Source: CBDBUR01 sp965212075
GTDB lineage: Bacteria > Pseudomonadota > Alphaproteobacteria > JAPOUT01 > G958296285
Length of the DNA: 64,000 bases
Reading direction: 5' to 3'
NCBI GenBank assembly: GCA_965212075.1
Contig: OZ243043.1
Span: 186,001 to 250,000, forward strand
In this document: positions 40,678 through 48,729 of the stretch, in pieces
Numbering within the stretch: position 1 is the first letter of the stretch
Layout of the letters: each line of letters begins with the position of its first letter
The notes under the pieces: generated by a model
What the model was told of the DNA's origin: nothing
Database searches by the model: none
Seen by the model: the letters and a program-made list of their open reading frames with translations, nothing else
Made by a program: the position numbers and the translations under genes

Positions 40678-41098
40678 ACAGCCTCACCGTTTCATCTTGC
40701 GCGTTTATTATGAAGACACGGATTTTACCGGTCTGGTCTATCACGCGAACTATCTGCGGTTCGCCGAGCGCGGTCGCTCGGAATATCTGCGCAGCTTGGG
40801 CATCACGCATCGGGCTTTGCTGTCGCGCGCGCCGCCTTTGGCGTTTGTGGTGCGGCGTCTTGCGGCTGATTTTTATGCACCGGCGCGGGTGGAAGATGAG
40901 TTGGCGGTGTCATCGCGCCTGACCGCCGCGCGCGGCGCGCGCTTGCAGATGACGCAGGAGATCATGCGCGATGAGACTTTATTATGGCGCGGCGTGGTTG
41001 ATCTCGCCCTAATTCAGGCGGGGGTTCAGGCGGGCGGCGCGGCGCGTCCGGTGCGTCTTCCGGCCGATTTGCTCGCTGTGTTTGAAGGTTCTATATAG
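40670..41098 (+). CDS. ybgC: Tol-Pal-associated acyl-CoA thioesterase YbgC
   Basis: 142 residues. Hot-dog thioesterase with the catalytic Asp region RVYYEDTDFTGLVYHANYLRFAERGRSEYL. Later LAAR and strand LWRGVVDLALIQ. YbgC hydrolyses short acyl-CoA or acyl-ACP and is nearly always at the head of the tol-pal cluster, as here. The start (40667 or 40670) lies within the ruvB end, so ruvCAB and ybgC may be cotranscribed. Confidence 0.93.
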   Translation: MNRQPHRFILRVYYEDTDFTGLVYHANYLRFAERGRSEYLRSLGITHRALLSRAPPLAFVVRRLAADFYAPARVEDELAVSSRLTAARGARLQMTQEIMRDETLLWRGVVDLALIQAGVQAGGAARPVRLPADLLAVFEGSI

Positions 41099-41102
41099 AA
41101 GC

Positions 41103-41804
41103 ATGTTGAAGTTCAAGACAAAATATCGGACGCGCTTTCGGATGCGCTTTCGGATGCGCTTCATGCTGACGGGCATGCTGATGGGATTGCTGTTGGCGTC
41201 TTTTGAGGCAGCGGCGGCGGAGGATGGTATTTTTGACGGCGTTTATTTTGGCGTGAGGCTGGGGCCGCTTTTGCCCCATGATGCCGACGAGCGTTTTCTG
41301 GCAAGTTCTAACGGCGTTGCGCGCGACGATGTGCTGGTTGAGCGTGATGCGCAGACGACCGGATTTGCGATCAATGTAGCCTTTGGCGCGCGGCTTGATC
41401 CGGATTGGCCGGTTTGGCTGCGCAGCGAGATGGAATTAGGCTGGCAGCGTTATGCGGTCAAAGCTGGCAGCGGCGGCAGCGGCGCATCCACTGCGATTTC
41501 AGTTTTGTGGCATAATTATTTTCATCCTTTTGACAAGCAAAACCCGCATCAGATTTGGGGCGGCTTGGGTTTTGGCGGCAGCTTTGGCGACACGAAACTG
41601 CCCAACGGATCGGGCACCGCCGAGAGCGGCGGCGTCAATTTTATTACGATGGCGAGCGTGGGTTATGATTATCTGGTTTTGGAGCGCTCGCGATTTAGCA
41701 GCGAGCATTTATTGCTGGGCGTGAGCTATCGCTTTCTTGTGGCCGAAGGCTATAGCGAGGAGCTGGGGAGTCAGGTTTTGATCAATATGACTTACGGATT
41801 TTAA
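41103..41804 (+). CDS. Outer-membrane beta-barrel protein, tol-locus paralogue 1
   Basis: About 233 residues from ATG 41103. The N-terminus has a 12-base tandem repeat (41133-41165) giving RMRF units before the signal core (LTGMLMGLLLASFEAAAAED), so ATG 41163 could be the ancestral start. Mature part: GVYFGVRLGPLLPH, WLRSEMELGWQRYAVKAG, VLWHNYFHPF, QIWGGLGFGGSFG, VGYDYLV, and final strand LINMTYGF with C-terminal Phe. An eight-stranded OmpA/OmpW-size barrel is likely. It is the first of three tandem relatives. Confidence 0.75.
   Translation: MLKFKTKYRTRFRMRFRMRFMLTGMLMGLLLASFEAAAAEDGIFDGVYFGVRLGPLLPHDADERFLASSNGVARDDVLVERDAQTTGFAINVAFGARLDPDWPVWLRSEMELGWQRYAVKAGSGGSGASTAISVLWHNYFHPFDKQNPHQIWGGLGFGGSFGDTKLPNGSGTAESGGVNFITMASVGYDYLVLERSRFSSEHLLLGVSYRFLVAEGYSEELGSQVLINMTYGF
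41133..41165. repeat. 12-bp tandem repeat in barrel gene 1
   Basis: CGCTTTCGGATG at 41133 and 41145, then CGCTTCATG. It multiplies in-frame Met codons before the signal peptide, as in lipoprotein 2. Confidence 0.92.
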
Positions 41805-41805
41805 C

Positions 41806-42450
41806 ATGAAGCGCCACGGGATCGCGATAACGCTGCTACTGCCTACATTATGTCTTCTGCCTGTCAAGGCTGCGGCGCAAGATTGGTTTGAGGGCATTTA
41901 TACGTCGTGGCGGGTCGGGACATTTATTGACCATCCGACCAGCGCTCAAGTGGCAGTGGAGGCGCCAAATCCGCGCAATCTGCCTGTGCGTTCTCAGCCG
42001 GGGTTTGAGGTGACTGGCGCTTTTGGACTCTGGCTGCGGTTTGGCGATATCAGAATGCGCACGGAATTTGAGACCGGCTACCAGCGCGCGCAGCTTGAAG
42101 CGCGCGCGCGTCCGTCAATTCTGCGCGCGGATGAAGGGCGCGGCTATAAAGATGCGGCGCTTTTTTTGTGGAATCAGAATTTTCATTTTTTACCGCGCGC
42201 ATCACGTCACCAGCCTTGGGCAGGCTTTGGACTTGGATTTGCGTACCAGCGGCGGCGATTTTATTGGATCGGACGGCAGTATAAGGATAGTTCCGCAGCG
42301 GATTTCGCGCTCGCTGGCGCCTTTGGCTATGATTATCGCTTGACGGATCAATTTGGCGTCGGCGTACAATATCGCTATGTCAACATTTTTGACCGTGCGT
42401 CTGATTCGCGGCAGAGTCAGGTAAAAATAAGCCTATCCTATGGGTTTTAA
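41806..42450 (+). CDS. Outer-membrane beta-barrel protein, tol-locus paralogue 2
   Basis: 214 residues. Signal peptide (about 1-22, VKAAAQD). The same block order as its neighbours: GIYTSWRVGTFIDHP, IRMRTEFETGYQRAQLEAR, FLWNQNFHFL, HQPWAGFGLGFAY, GYDYRL, GVGVQYRYVN and terminal VKISLSYGF. One base separates it from gene 1. Function unknown; probably a small outer-membrane barrel. Confidence 0.75.
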   Translation: MKRHGIAITLLLPTLCLLPVKAAAQDWFEGIYTSWRVGTFIDHPTSAQVAVEAPNPRNLPVRSQPGFEVTGAFGLWLRFGDIRMRTEFETGYQRAQLEARARPSILRADEGRGYKDAALFLWNQNFHFLPRASRHQPWAGFGLGFAYQRRRFYWIGRQYKDSSAADFALAGAFGYDYRLTDQFGVGVQYRYVNIFDRASDSRQSQVKISLSYGF

Positions 42451-42602
42451 GGGGGGTTAAGAGCAAAACGCCGCTTCATAGGCAGTTTGAGAAGGCAAAA
42501 AAATCAAAAAAATCACTTGTCAAAATCATTTTTGCTCTCTATTGTCAACAAATTGCCCCACAAGAACATGGGGGGGAAATTATAATTTAGGGGGAAAATA
42601 AT

Positions 42603-43394
42603 ATGCATTATTTGTTTACAGCCACTTTTGCGGCTTTGGTCGGCTTGGCTATGGCTCAACCTGCACAGGCAGCTTCGCCAGGAGGAAAAGATTTTTACGG
42701 CGCAGCGCGCGTCGGTGCGGTGGTGTCCACCAATGAGGGAGCTTTCGGAAATCAGCCGAATTTCCAAATTGAATCATCTCCAGATGCTGGCTATCACATA
42801 GAAGGCGCGGTGGGAGGCTGGATTGGCTCCGTCTATAGAACGGATCTGTCTATAGGCTGGCGCTCTTATGAAACCGACGGTTCTCTCCGTCCTATCGGTC
42901 CGGAAATGGATAATGCAGCCACACCAACTGATGAGCGGACATCACCCGCTGAGGCGCTGATCGCTTATATAAATGCTGCCGGTCTGGCTGCAACCGCCAG
43001 TGGTGCAGATGCTTTGACCGAAGTGAGTGTGCTCAACTTTGTCTGGAATAATTACTTCCATGTTTTAGAAGGTGAACATCAGCCTTATTTCGGCTTTGGC
43101 GTTGGCGTTGGCTTGTGGACTTTTGATGGCGCAGGTTTTTCTGATGCCTTTAAGGTTGCCTTTTTTGGTCGGCTCACCGCAGGTTATGATTATTATCTCT
43201 CCGGTCTGCCTCAAAATTATAAAAATACGGTCGGCGGCGATCTGCTTGATAATGTCGTTGTCGGATTGGCTTATGATTTTTCTTGGAGCAACCCGAAGCC
43301 ATCTGGTGCCGGTGGCAACAGAGGGGTCACGGGCAATGATGATTTTCAGCAAATCAGCCATGCGATTTTGTTCACCGCGCGGTATGAGTTTTAA
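42603..43394 (+). CDS. Outer-membrane beta-barrel protein, tol-locus paralogue 3
   Basis: 263 residues. Signal peptide (about 1-23, AQPAQAAS). Blocks shared with the two genes upstream: DFYGAARVGAVVSTNEG, YRTDLSIGWRSYETDG, VWNNYFHVLEGEHQPYFGFGVGVGL, LTAGYDYYL and final ILFTARYEF. It has a longer loop (about 95-140). It has its own 152-base leader with GGGGG nine bases before the ATG, and a strong terminator follows, so it is a single-gene unit. Confidence 0.78.
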   Translation: MHYLFTATFAALVGLAMAQPAQAASPGGKDFYGAARVGAVVSTNEGAFGNQPNFQIESSPDAGYHIEGAVGGWIGSVYRTDLSIGWRSYETDGSLRPIGPEMDNAATPTDERTSPAEALIAYINAAGLAATASGADALTEVSVLNFVWNNYFHVLEGEHQPYFGFGVGVGLWTFDGAGFSDAFKVAFFGRLTAGYDYYLSGLPQNYKNTVGGDLLDNVVVGLAYDFSWSNPKPSGAGGNRGVTGNDDFQQISHAILFTARYEF

Positions 43395-43423
43395 TCGCTG
43401 ATAGCACCGAACAGGTTAGAGAA

Positions 43424-43452
43424 GGGGGGGCTTTCAAAGCCCCTCTTTTTTT
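43424..43452 (+). terminator. Rho-independent terminator after barrel gene 3
   Basis: A GGGGCT stem pairs with AGCCCC around TTCAA (within 43426-43443), followed by TCTTTTTTT. It separates the barrel genes from tolQ. Confidence 0.85.
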
Positions 43453-43570
43453 ATGCTTTTTTATGTGTTTAGCGTCCCCCTTGCGCGGCTTTGCGCCGCC
43501 GCGCTATAACTTAAAAGAGCGGCGATTCAAAAGTCCTGTGCCGTGATGATGTTAAAGGAGCTTTCCGCGA

Positions 43571-44326
43571 ATGGAATTTTTAGCTGACGATTCGTTCACG
43601 CCGTGGGCGATTTTTTTGCGCGCCGACAGCATTGTCAAGATGGTTTTGATCTTGCTGGTTTTGATGTCTGTGGGCTCATGGGCGATCATCGTGGATCGGT
43701 GGCTGCTGCTGTTTCGGCTCAACCGCAAAGCCGACCATTCGGAGGCCGAGTTTCATAAAACGCGCGCGCCGCGACCGGTTGAACTGGACAAGCGGGGGGA
43801 GGAGGTTCCCGATCATCTTGTGGCGCTGGCGGAAGAAGCGATTCGCGAATGGGATGTGTCGCAAAAGATGACGCGCCAGAGCGGCGGCCAAGCGGCAGGC
43901 GTCAGCGATGCCGCCGAGCGGGTTGAGCGCGTGCTGGGTGTTGAGATTCAGCGCACCCTCACGGGGTTGGAGCGCTATCTGTCGCTGCTCGCGACAATCG
44001 GCGCGACGGCGCCTTTTATTGGCCTGTTCGGCACGGTCTGGGGGATTATGAACAGCTTTCAGTCTATTGCGGTGACTCGCGAAACGAGTCTAGCGGTGGT
44101 GGCGCCGGGCATTGCGGAGGCTCTGTTTGCGACGGCGTTTGGTCTGTTTGTCGCGATTCCCGCGGTGGTATTTTACAACTGGCTGTCGGGCGAGGTAGCG
44201 CGCTATGCTTCGCGGCTTGATGTTTTTGCCAATGAGTTTTGGGCATATCTGACGGGCGGGACGCGCGCCGTTCCCCCGACGCCGACAGCGCCGGGCAGCA
44301 TAGCACCGGAGCCGCGCCGTGCATAA
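43571..44326 (+). CDS. tolQ: Tol-Pal motor subunit TolQ
   Basis: 251 residues with three membrane helices: about 20-42, then the TolQ/ExbB core GLERYLSLLATIGATAPFIGLFGTVWGIMNSFQ (about 135-170) and IAEALFATAFGLFVAIPAVVFYNW (about 178-202). With TolR it forms the proton-driven stator of the Tol system. AAAGGAGC precedes the ATG. The last codons overlap tolR by eight bases. Confidence 0.96.
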   Translation: MEFLADDSFTPWAIFLRADSIVKMVLILLVLMSVGSWAIIVDRWLLLFRLNRKADHSEAEFHKTRAPRPVELDKRGEEVPDHLVALAEEAIREWDVSQKMTRQSGGQAAGVSDAAERVERVLGVEIQRTLTGLERYLSLLATIGATAPFIGLFGTVWGIMNSFQSIAVTRETSLAVVAPGIAEALFATAFGLFVAIPAVVFYNWLSGEVARYASRLDVFANEFWAYLTGGTRAVPPTPTAPGSIAPEPRRA

Positions 44327-44747
44327 TCCTCTTGCGGATAAAGGTCGGGGAAAATATCGGCCTATCAACGAAATCAATGTGACGCCTTTTGTGGATGTGA
44401 TGCTGGTGCTGCTGATCGTATTTATGATCACCGCGCCGCTGCTGACGACCGGCGTGCCAGTTGATTTGCCGAAGACGCAGGCGCGTGCGCTCAAAGGCGA
44501 AAGCGAGCCGCTTGTTGTCACGATCAACAATAATGGCAAAGTTTTTCTGCAAGACGCCGAGATTAACTCAAACCAGCTTTTGTCGCGGCTGGCGGGTCTG
44601 GCGCAGGAGGATGATAAACGGCGCGTTTATGTGCGCGGTGATAAGGGCGTCAATTATGGCCAAGTGATGGGCGTGATGGGCGCGATCAATGCGGCGGGGT
44701 TCACCCATGTGGCGCTCGTCACCGAGCCGATTGATACAAAACGCTAA
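44319..44747 (+). CDS. tolR: Tol-Pal motor subunit TolR
   Basis: 142 residues from GTG 44319. The single helix carries the proton-path Asp in INEINVTPFVDVMLVLLIVFMIT. The periplasmic ExbD-like domain follows (PVDLPKTQA; VMGAINAAGFTHVALVTEP). GTG start inside the end of tolQ, with GGAG upstream. Confidence 0.95.
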   Translation: MHNPLADKGRGKYRPINEINVTPFVDVMLVLLIVFMITAPLLTTGVPVDLPKTQARALKGESEPLVVTINNNGKVFLQDAEINSNQLLSRLAGLAQEDDKRRVYVRGDKGVNYGQVMGVMGAINAAGFTHVALVTEPIDTKR

Positions 44748-44899
44748 AAACGCATAAACAAATGGATAAAGAAATTGGAGCAAAGAAGTTGATAGTAATA
44801 TGAATAAGAGTTTTGAGCGCGATTTCCGGTTTTTTCTTTATTATTCGTCTAGTGTCGCGCTATAAATTAGTGGATCATTATAGGAGATAGGCCTGCCTC
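44748..44899. other. tolR-tolA spacer
   Basis: 152 bases, AT-rich in the middle (TTTTTTCTTTATTATTCG near 44832). It may hold a separate tolA promoter; no convincing box pair is seen. A 21-codon frame at 44801 is not supported. Confidence 0.35.
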
Positions 44900-45601
44900 A
44901 TGCTTCTGCAGGAGGAATTTAAGGAACGAGTCAAGAGCTTTGCGTCCGCGCAATATCGCAAGACATCATTGGGCTGGCGATTTTCGCTGGCATTTCATTT
45001 TGTCTTGATGGTGCTGACGGTGGTTGCGTGGCCGCAGCTGCCGGAGCTCAAGCTGCCGGAGCCGGAGCCTTTGGCGATCATGATTATGTCGAGCGAGAAG
45101 GCTGAGGCGATCACCCGGCCTTCAAGCGATGTGACGGCGGTGGGGTTCATTGAGGCGCCGCCGATCTTGGACAGTGCGGATCTTGAAAAGCAGGAGAATA
45201 ATTTCAATCCGGGGCGCATTGCGGCTTTGTTGGACAAATTGCCCGATAAGAAGGATCAGAATTATATTACGCCCAAGCCGCAATTGACGCCGCGCGACAT
45301 TGATGCGATCAAGGTGCAGATGCGCCGCTGCTGGACGATTCCGGCGGGTGCGGCCAATGCGCATAAATTGGTGGTCAAGATCAGAGTGTTTTTAGATGTG
45401 GATGGCCGCATGATTGTGCCGCCAAAAGTGTTAACGCGGGCGCGCGGCAAGTTTTTTCGTGTTGCGGTTGAGAATGCTCTGCGCGCGCTGCGGCGCTGTG
45501 AGCCATTTAGAATGCCCGCTGAAAAATATGAAAGTTGGCGCGAAATGGTGCTGATTTTCAATCCGGCTGAAATGCTTGAGGGCAAAAAAATTGAAGGATA
45601 A
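44900..45601 (+). CDS. tolA: TolA-like periplasm-spanning protein, short form
   Basis: 233 residues. One membrane helix near residues 28-45 (FSLAFHFVLMVLTVVAW), a Pro/Glu stretch (LPEPEPLAI), then a 60-residue linker and a TonB/TolA C-terminal domain (DIDAIKVQMRRCWTIPAGAANAHKLVVKIRV; RRCEPFRMP). The two Cys of that domain match TolA III. The long Ala/Lys helical domain II of typical TolA is missing. Order in the operon makes the call. The start at 44900 has only a weak ribosome site. Confidence 0.85.
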   Translation: MLLQEEFKERVKSFASAQYRKTSLGWRFSLAFHFVLMVLTVVAWPQLPELKLPEPEPLAIMIMSSEKAEAITRPSSDVTAVGFIEAPPILDSADLEKQENNFNPGRIAALLDKLPDKKDQNYITPKPQLTPRDIDAIKVQMRRCWTIPAGAANAHKLVVKIRVFLDVDGRMIVPPKVLTRARGKFFRVAVENALRALRRCEPFRMPAEKYESWREMVLIFNPAEMLEGKKIEG

Positions 45602-45612
45602 GCATTTCAACT

Positions 45613-45644
45613 ATATTTTTGTTAACCATATTTTTGTTAACCAT
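45613..45644. promoter_or_regulatory. Twin TTAACCAT half-sites before tolB
   Basis: ATATTTTTGTTAACC is duplicated at 45613 and 45628 (15-base period). Each copy, with the following AT, makes TTAACCAT (45622-45629 and 45637-45644), the CtrA half-site sequence. The pair lies 42 bases before the tolB start. Confidence 0.5.
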
Positions 45645-45685
45645 ATTGAAGCTATATCCAGCTATCACTAGATATAGACAGCCCG

Positions 45686-47047
45686 ATGATGAATACAAAA
45701 AATTTTTTTGCCCCGTTTTTTTTAGCTCTGCTTGCTTTGCTGGCCGCACAGCCCGATGTAGCGCGCGCCGAGCTTGAGATTGACATCACGCAAGGCAATG
45801 TGGATCCTCTGCCTGTGGCGCTTTTGGCTTTTGAAGGCAGCCGCCAGTTTCAGAAAAAATTTGGCCGTGTGCTTAATGAGGTGGTCGCTGGAGATTTAAC
45901 TCGTTCGGGTCTGTTTCGCATTTTGGGCAATAAGAGGGTTGCCGGCCAAAAGCAGCCTTTTGACAAATCGCCTAAATTTTCAACTTGGCGCGCTTTGCGG
46001 GCGGATATTCTCGTGGTCGGGCGCATGATGCCGCTGACTCAGCGCCGTCTGGCGATTTCGTTCAGGATTTGGGACACGCAATCGCGCCAGCAATTATTGG
46101 GCCTGCAATTGACGGCGGATAAGAAAAACATGCGCCGCGCCGGACATCTGATCGCCGATGCGATTTACCAGCGGCTCACGGGTGAGGAAGGCTATTTTGA
46201 TACGCGCATATCTTATGTTGAGGAAAAAGGCCCCAAAGATGATCGCAAAAAACGTCTGACGATTATGGATCAGGACGGTGCCAATCGGGAATATCTGACC
46301 GATGATTCTCATATCATCATCACGCCGCGCTTTTCGCCGACATTACAGGAGATTACCTATGTGTCTTTCATAGACAAGCGCGCGCGGGTTCATTTGTTTA
46401 ATGTTGAAAAGAAAACGCATGAGACGATCGCGGAATTTTCGGCGATCAGTTTTGCGCCGCGCTATGCGCCGAATGGCACAACGTTGATCTTTTCGCTGGC
46501 GCATGAGGGCAAGACGAACATCTATACGATGAATCTACGCGAGCGCAAGGTAGCGCCTTTGACCAAACATACTTCCATTAACACAGCGCCCTCTTATTCG
46601 CCCGACGGGCGCTATATCACATTTGAGTCAGATCGCGGCGGCAAGCAGCAAATATATGTGATGCGCGCCAATGGCTCGCGTGTGCGCCGGATTAGCTGGG
46701 GGCAGGGCGTTTACGGCACACCGGTTTGGTCGCCGCGCGGTGATCTGATCGCCTTCACCAAGCAATATAAAGGCCGATTTCTGATCGGCGTGATGCGTCC
46801 GGACGGCAGCGGCGAGCGCATTTTGACAAGCGGCTATCATAATGAAGGGCCGACCTGGTCGCCCAATGGCCGCGTTTTGCTGTTTTACCGCGAAACCCCC
46901 GGAACGCGCGGCGGACCGAATATTTGGTCAGTTGACCTCACCGGCTATAATGAGCGCCCGATCAAAACGCCCACTTTTGCCTCGGATCCCGCATGGTCGC
47001 CGCGAATCGGGCAGGGATTGACAAAATCGCTTTCAGGGCGAAAATGA
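45686..47047 (+). CDS. tolB: Tol-Pal periplasmic propeller TolB
   Basis: 453 residues. Signal peptide (about 1-28, PDVARAE), N-terminal domain (EIDITQGNVDPLPVALLAF; GDLTRSGLFRIL), then a six-bladed PD40 propeller with repeats such as APSYSPDGRYITFESDRGG, PVWSPRGDLIAFTK and PTWSPNGRVLLFYRE. It binds Pal and outer-membrane partners. MM start; ATG 45689 is also possible. Confidence 0.96.
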   Translation: MMNTKNFFAPFFLALLALLAAQPDVARAELEIDITQGNVDPLPVALLAFEGSRQFQKKFGRVLNEVVAGDLTRSGLFRILGNKRVAGQKQPFDKSPKFSTWRALRADILVVGRMMPLTQRRLAISFRIWDTQSRQQLLGLQLTADKKNMRRAGHLIADAIYQRLTGEEGYFDTRISYVEEKGPKDDRKKRLTIMDQDGANREYLTDDSHIIITPRFSPTLQEITYVSFIDKRARVHLFNVEKKTHETIAEFSAISFAPRYAPNGTTLIFSLAHEGKTNIYTMNLRERKVAPLTKHTSINTAPSYSPDGRYITFESDRGGKQQIYVMRANGSRVRRISWGQGVYGTPVWSPRGDLIAFTKQYKGRFLIGVMRPDGSGERILTSGYHNEGPTWSPNGRVLLFYRETPGTRGGPNIWSVDLTGYNERPIKTPTFASDPAWSPRIGQGLTKSLSGRK

Positions 47048-47063
47048 GCTAAGAAGGCTGTTT

Positions 47064-47127
47064 TTGACTTTAAGCAAAAACTTTTTACAGTTATCCCTTG
47101 CTTTTACTGGATTTCTTTTGTTATAAA
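47064..47127 (+). promoter_or_regulatory. Candidate pal promoters
   Basis: Two box pairs: TTGACT (47064) with TACAGT (47086), 16-base spacer; and TTGCTT (47098) with TATAAA (47122), 18-base spacer. Either would allow pal to be expressed apart from tolB. Confidence 0.4.
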
Positions 47128-47194
47128 ATAAGAGAAAGACATAGGGGAAAAGCGGCCTCTTTTTTAACCGCTCGATTTCAGGGGAGTTATTCAT

Positions 47195-47863
47195 ATGAAT
47201 ACGATTTTGAGAAATTTTGCGCTTTCAGGGCTTCTTGTCGTGACCATGGCGTGTGCGGTTGAAGATGGCGGAGGACTCGTGGACGACGCCGCGATGATGG
47301 AAGAAGAAGGCATGATGATGGGCGAGGAAGGCATGATGGAAGACGGCATGATGATGGAAGATGGCATGCTTGCTTCTTCCGAAGTCGGCGAAGATGAATG
47401 GGCAAACTTGGCCATCACCAAAGCTGAAACGCCTGAAGCCGCTGCAGAATTCATCGCCACCAATGGCATTGATCGTGTTTTCTTTGATACCAATCAGTCA
47501 GACCTTTACTGGCGCAGTGAAAATGCTTTGAAAGCGCAAGCGCGTTTTCTGGCAGAGAATGCGGATTTGACCGTCGTTATTGAAGGTCATGCCGATGAGC
47601 GCGGCACGGATGAATATAATCTGGCGCTGGGCGAGCGTCGTGCGAACGCCGCGCGCGAATATTTGATCTCGCAAGGTGTGGATCCTTTCCGCATTGAAGT
47701 GGTTTCTTTTGGCGAAGAGCGTCCGGTTGAGACATGCTCAGATGAGTCGTGCTGGTCAACAAACCGCCGCTCGGTGAGTGTGATCAAAGGAACAGACGGT
47801 TCGGCGCCACTTGAAGATGAAGCTGCAGAAGATGATGAAGAGGATTTTGATCTCGGCTTCTAA
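47195..47863 (+). CDS. pal: Peptidoglycan-associated lipoprotein Pal
   Basis: 222 residues. Lipobox VTMAC (Cys20). Residues about 34-60 form an odd Met/Glu/Asp linker (MMEEEGMMMG, EDGMMMEDGML). The OmpA-type peptidoglycan domain follows: VFFDTNQSDLYW, VIEGHADERGTDEYNLALGERRANAAREYL, and Arg in TNRRSVSVI. An acidic tail (DEAAEDDEEDFDLGF) is added after the domain. Pal ties the outer membrane to peptidoglycan and is moved by Tol. GGGGAG precedes the ATG. Confidence 0.95.
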   Translation: MNTILRNFALSGLLVVTMACAVEDGGGLVDDAAMMEEEGMMMGEEGMMEDGMMMEDGMLASSEVGEDEWANLAITKAETPEAAAEFIATNGIDRVFFDTNQSDLYWRSENALKAQARFLAENADLTVVIEGHADERGTDEYNLALGERRANAAREYLISQGVDPFRIEVVSFGEERPVETCSDESCWSTNRRSVSVIKGTDGSAPLEDEAAEDDEEDFDLGF

Positions 47864-47897
47864 TACCCAGCCTTCTTTATCCAAAGAACAACATTTT

Positions 47898-47930
47898 AGG
47901 GGGAAGGGGCCTATCCGGCCTCTTCCCCTT
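47898..47930 (+). terminator. GC-rich hairpin after pal
   Basis: A 14-bp stem with two G-U pairs (AGGGGGAAGGGGCC / GGCCTCTTCCCCTT) and loop TATCC. It lacks a long T-run, so it may be a weak terminator, an mRNA 3'-end stabiliser or a processing signal between pal and cpoB. Confidence 0.55.
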
Positions 47931-47952
47931 ATGCAATCTAGGGTATGATCTG

Positions 47953-48729
47953 ATGCGATATGGATATATTCCATTATTATTTTTCTTTACGGCCTTTGTT
48001 TTTGCGGGGGAGGCATCGGCGCATGACACGAAATCCGCGCAGCGTTTGGAATCGAGTTTGGCGAAATTATCCATTCGGCTGGGCAGCATAGAAGCGCAGT
48101 TGCGCAAGATGACAGGGCAGATTGAGGAAGCGCAATATTCGTCAAACCAGACGAGCAATCAATTGACGAGCAAGACTCAAGACCTTGACCAGCGCGTCAA
48201 GAGGATTGAGCTGAATATGCAGCGTGTGATGCGCGCGGTCAAAGCTGTGGCCGAGAAGAAGTCATCGCGGCGCGAGCGGTCATCGGCTTCCACATCGCGT
48301 GATTCGCAGCTGGCGCTGGCGGACACAAGTCCTGATAGCCTTTATAATTACGCGCTGGGCGAGCTTTTTGATAAGAAAAATTATCCGCGTGCCGAGCGCG
48401 CTTTTAACAGCTTCATCAAGAAATATCCGGATCACGATAAAGCGGGTGCAGCGCATTATTGGCTGGGCGAATCGTTTTATGTGCGCAAGAGGTATCGTGA
48501 GGCGGCATCGTCTTATTTGCGCGGCTTCAACACTTATGGCACGAGCCCGAAGGCTGCCGAGAGCCTATTGAAGCTGGGCATGGCGCTGGCGGCGCTCAAT
48601 GAGTGGGATGAGGCCTGTTCAACCTATAATAAATTGCGCAGCACCTTTCCTTCTGCGCCGCAATATATTCTTCAGCGCTTGAGCGCCGAATATGAGCGCG
48701 TCCAGTGCAATGCAGGATTTACCGGTTAG
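47953..48729 (+). CDS. cpoB: Division coordinator CpoB (YbgF)
   Basis: 258 residues. Signal peptide (about 1-24), N-terminal trimerising coiled coil (LESSLAKLSIRLGSIEAQLRKM; LDQRVKRIELNMQRVM), a polar linker, then TPR repeats from about 118 (SLYNYALGELFDKKNYPRAERAFNSFIKKYPDHDKAGAAHYWLGESFYVRKRYREAASSYLRG as three units). It links Tol to cell-wall synthesis at the septum. It overlaps the tilS start. Confidence 0.93.
   Translation: MRYGYIPLLFFFTAFVFAGEASAHDTKSAQRLESSLAKLSIRLGSIEAQLRKMTGQIEEAQYSSNQTSNQLTSKTQDLDQRVKRIELNMQRVMRAVKAVAEKKSSRRERSSASTSRDSQLALADTSPDSLYNYALGELFDKKNYPRAERAFNSFIKKYPDHDKAGAAHYWLGESFYVRKRYREAASSYLRGFNTYGTSPKAAESLLKLGMALAALNEWDEACSTYNKLRSTFPSAPQYILQRLSAEYERVQCNAGFTG

Noticed and set aside
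44801..44866. 21-codon frame in the tolR-tolA spacer
   Set aside because: Poor ribosome-site spacing, no hydrophobic or repeated pattern, and no overlap with a neighbour.
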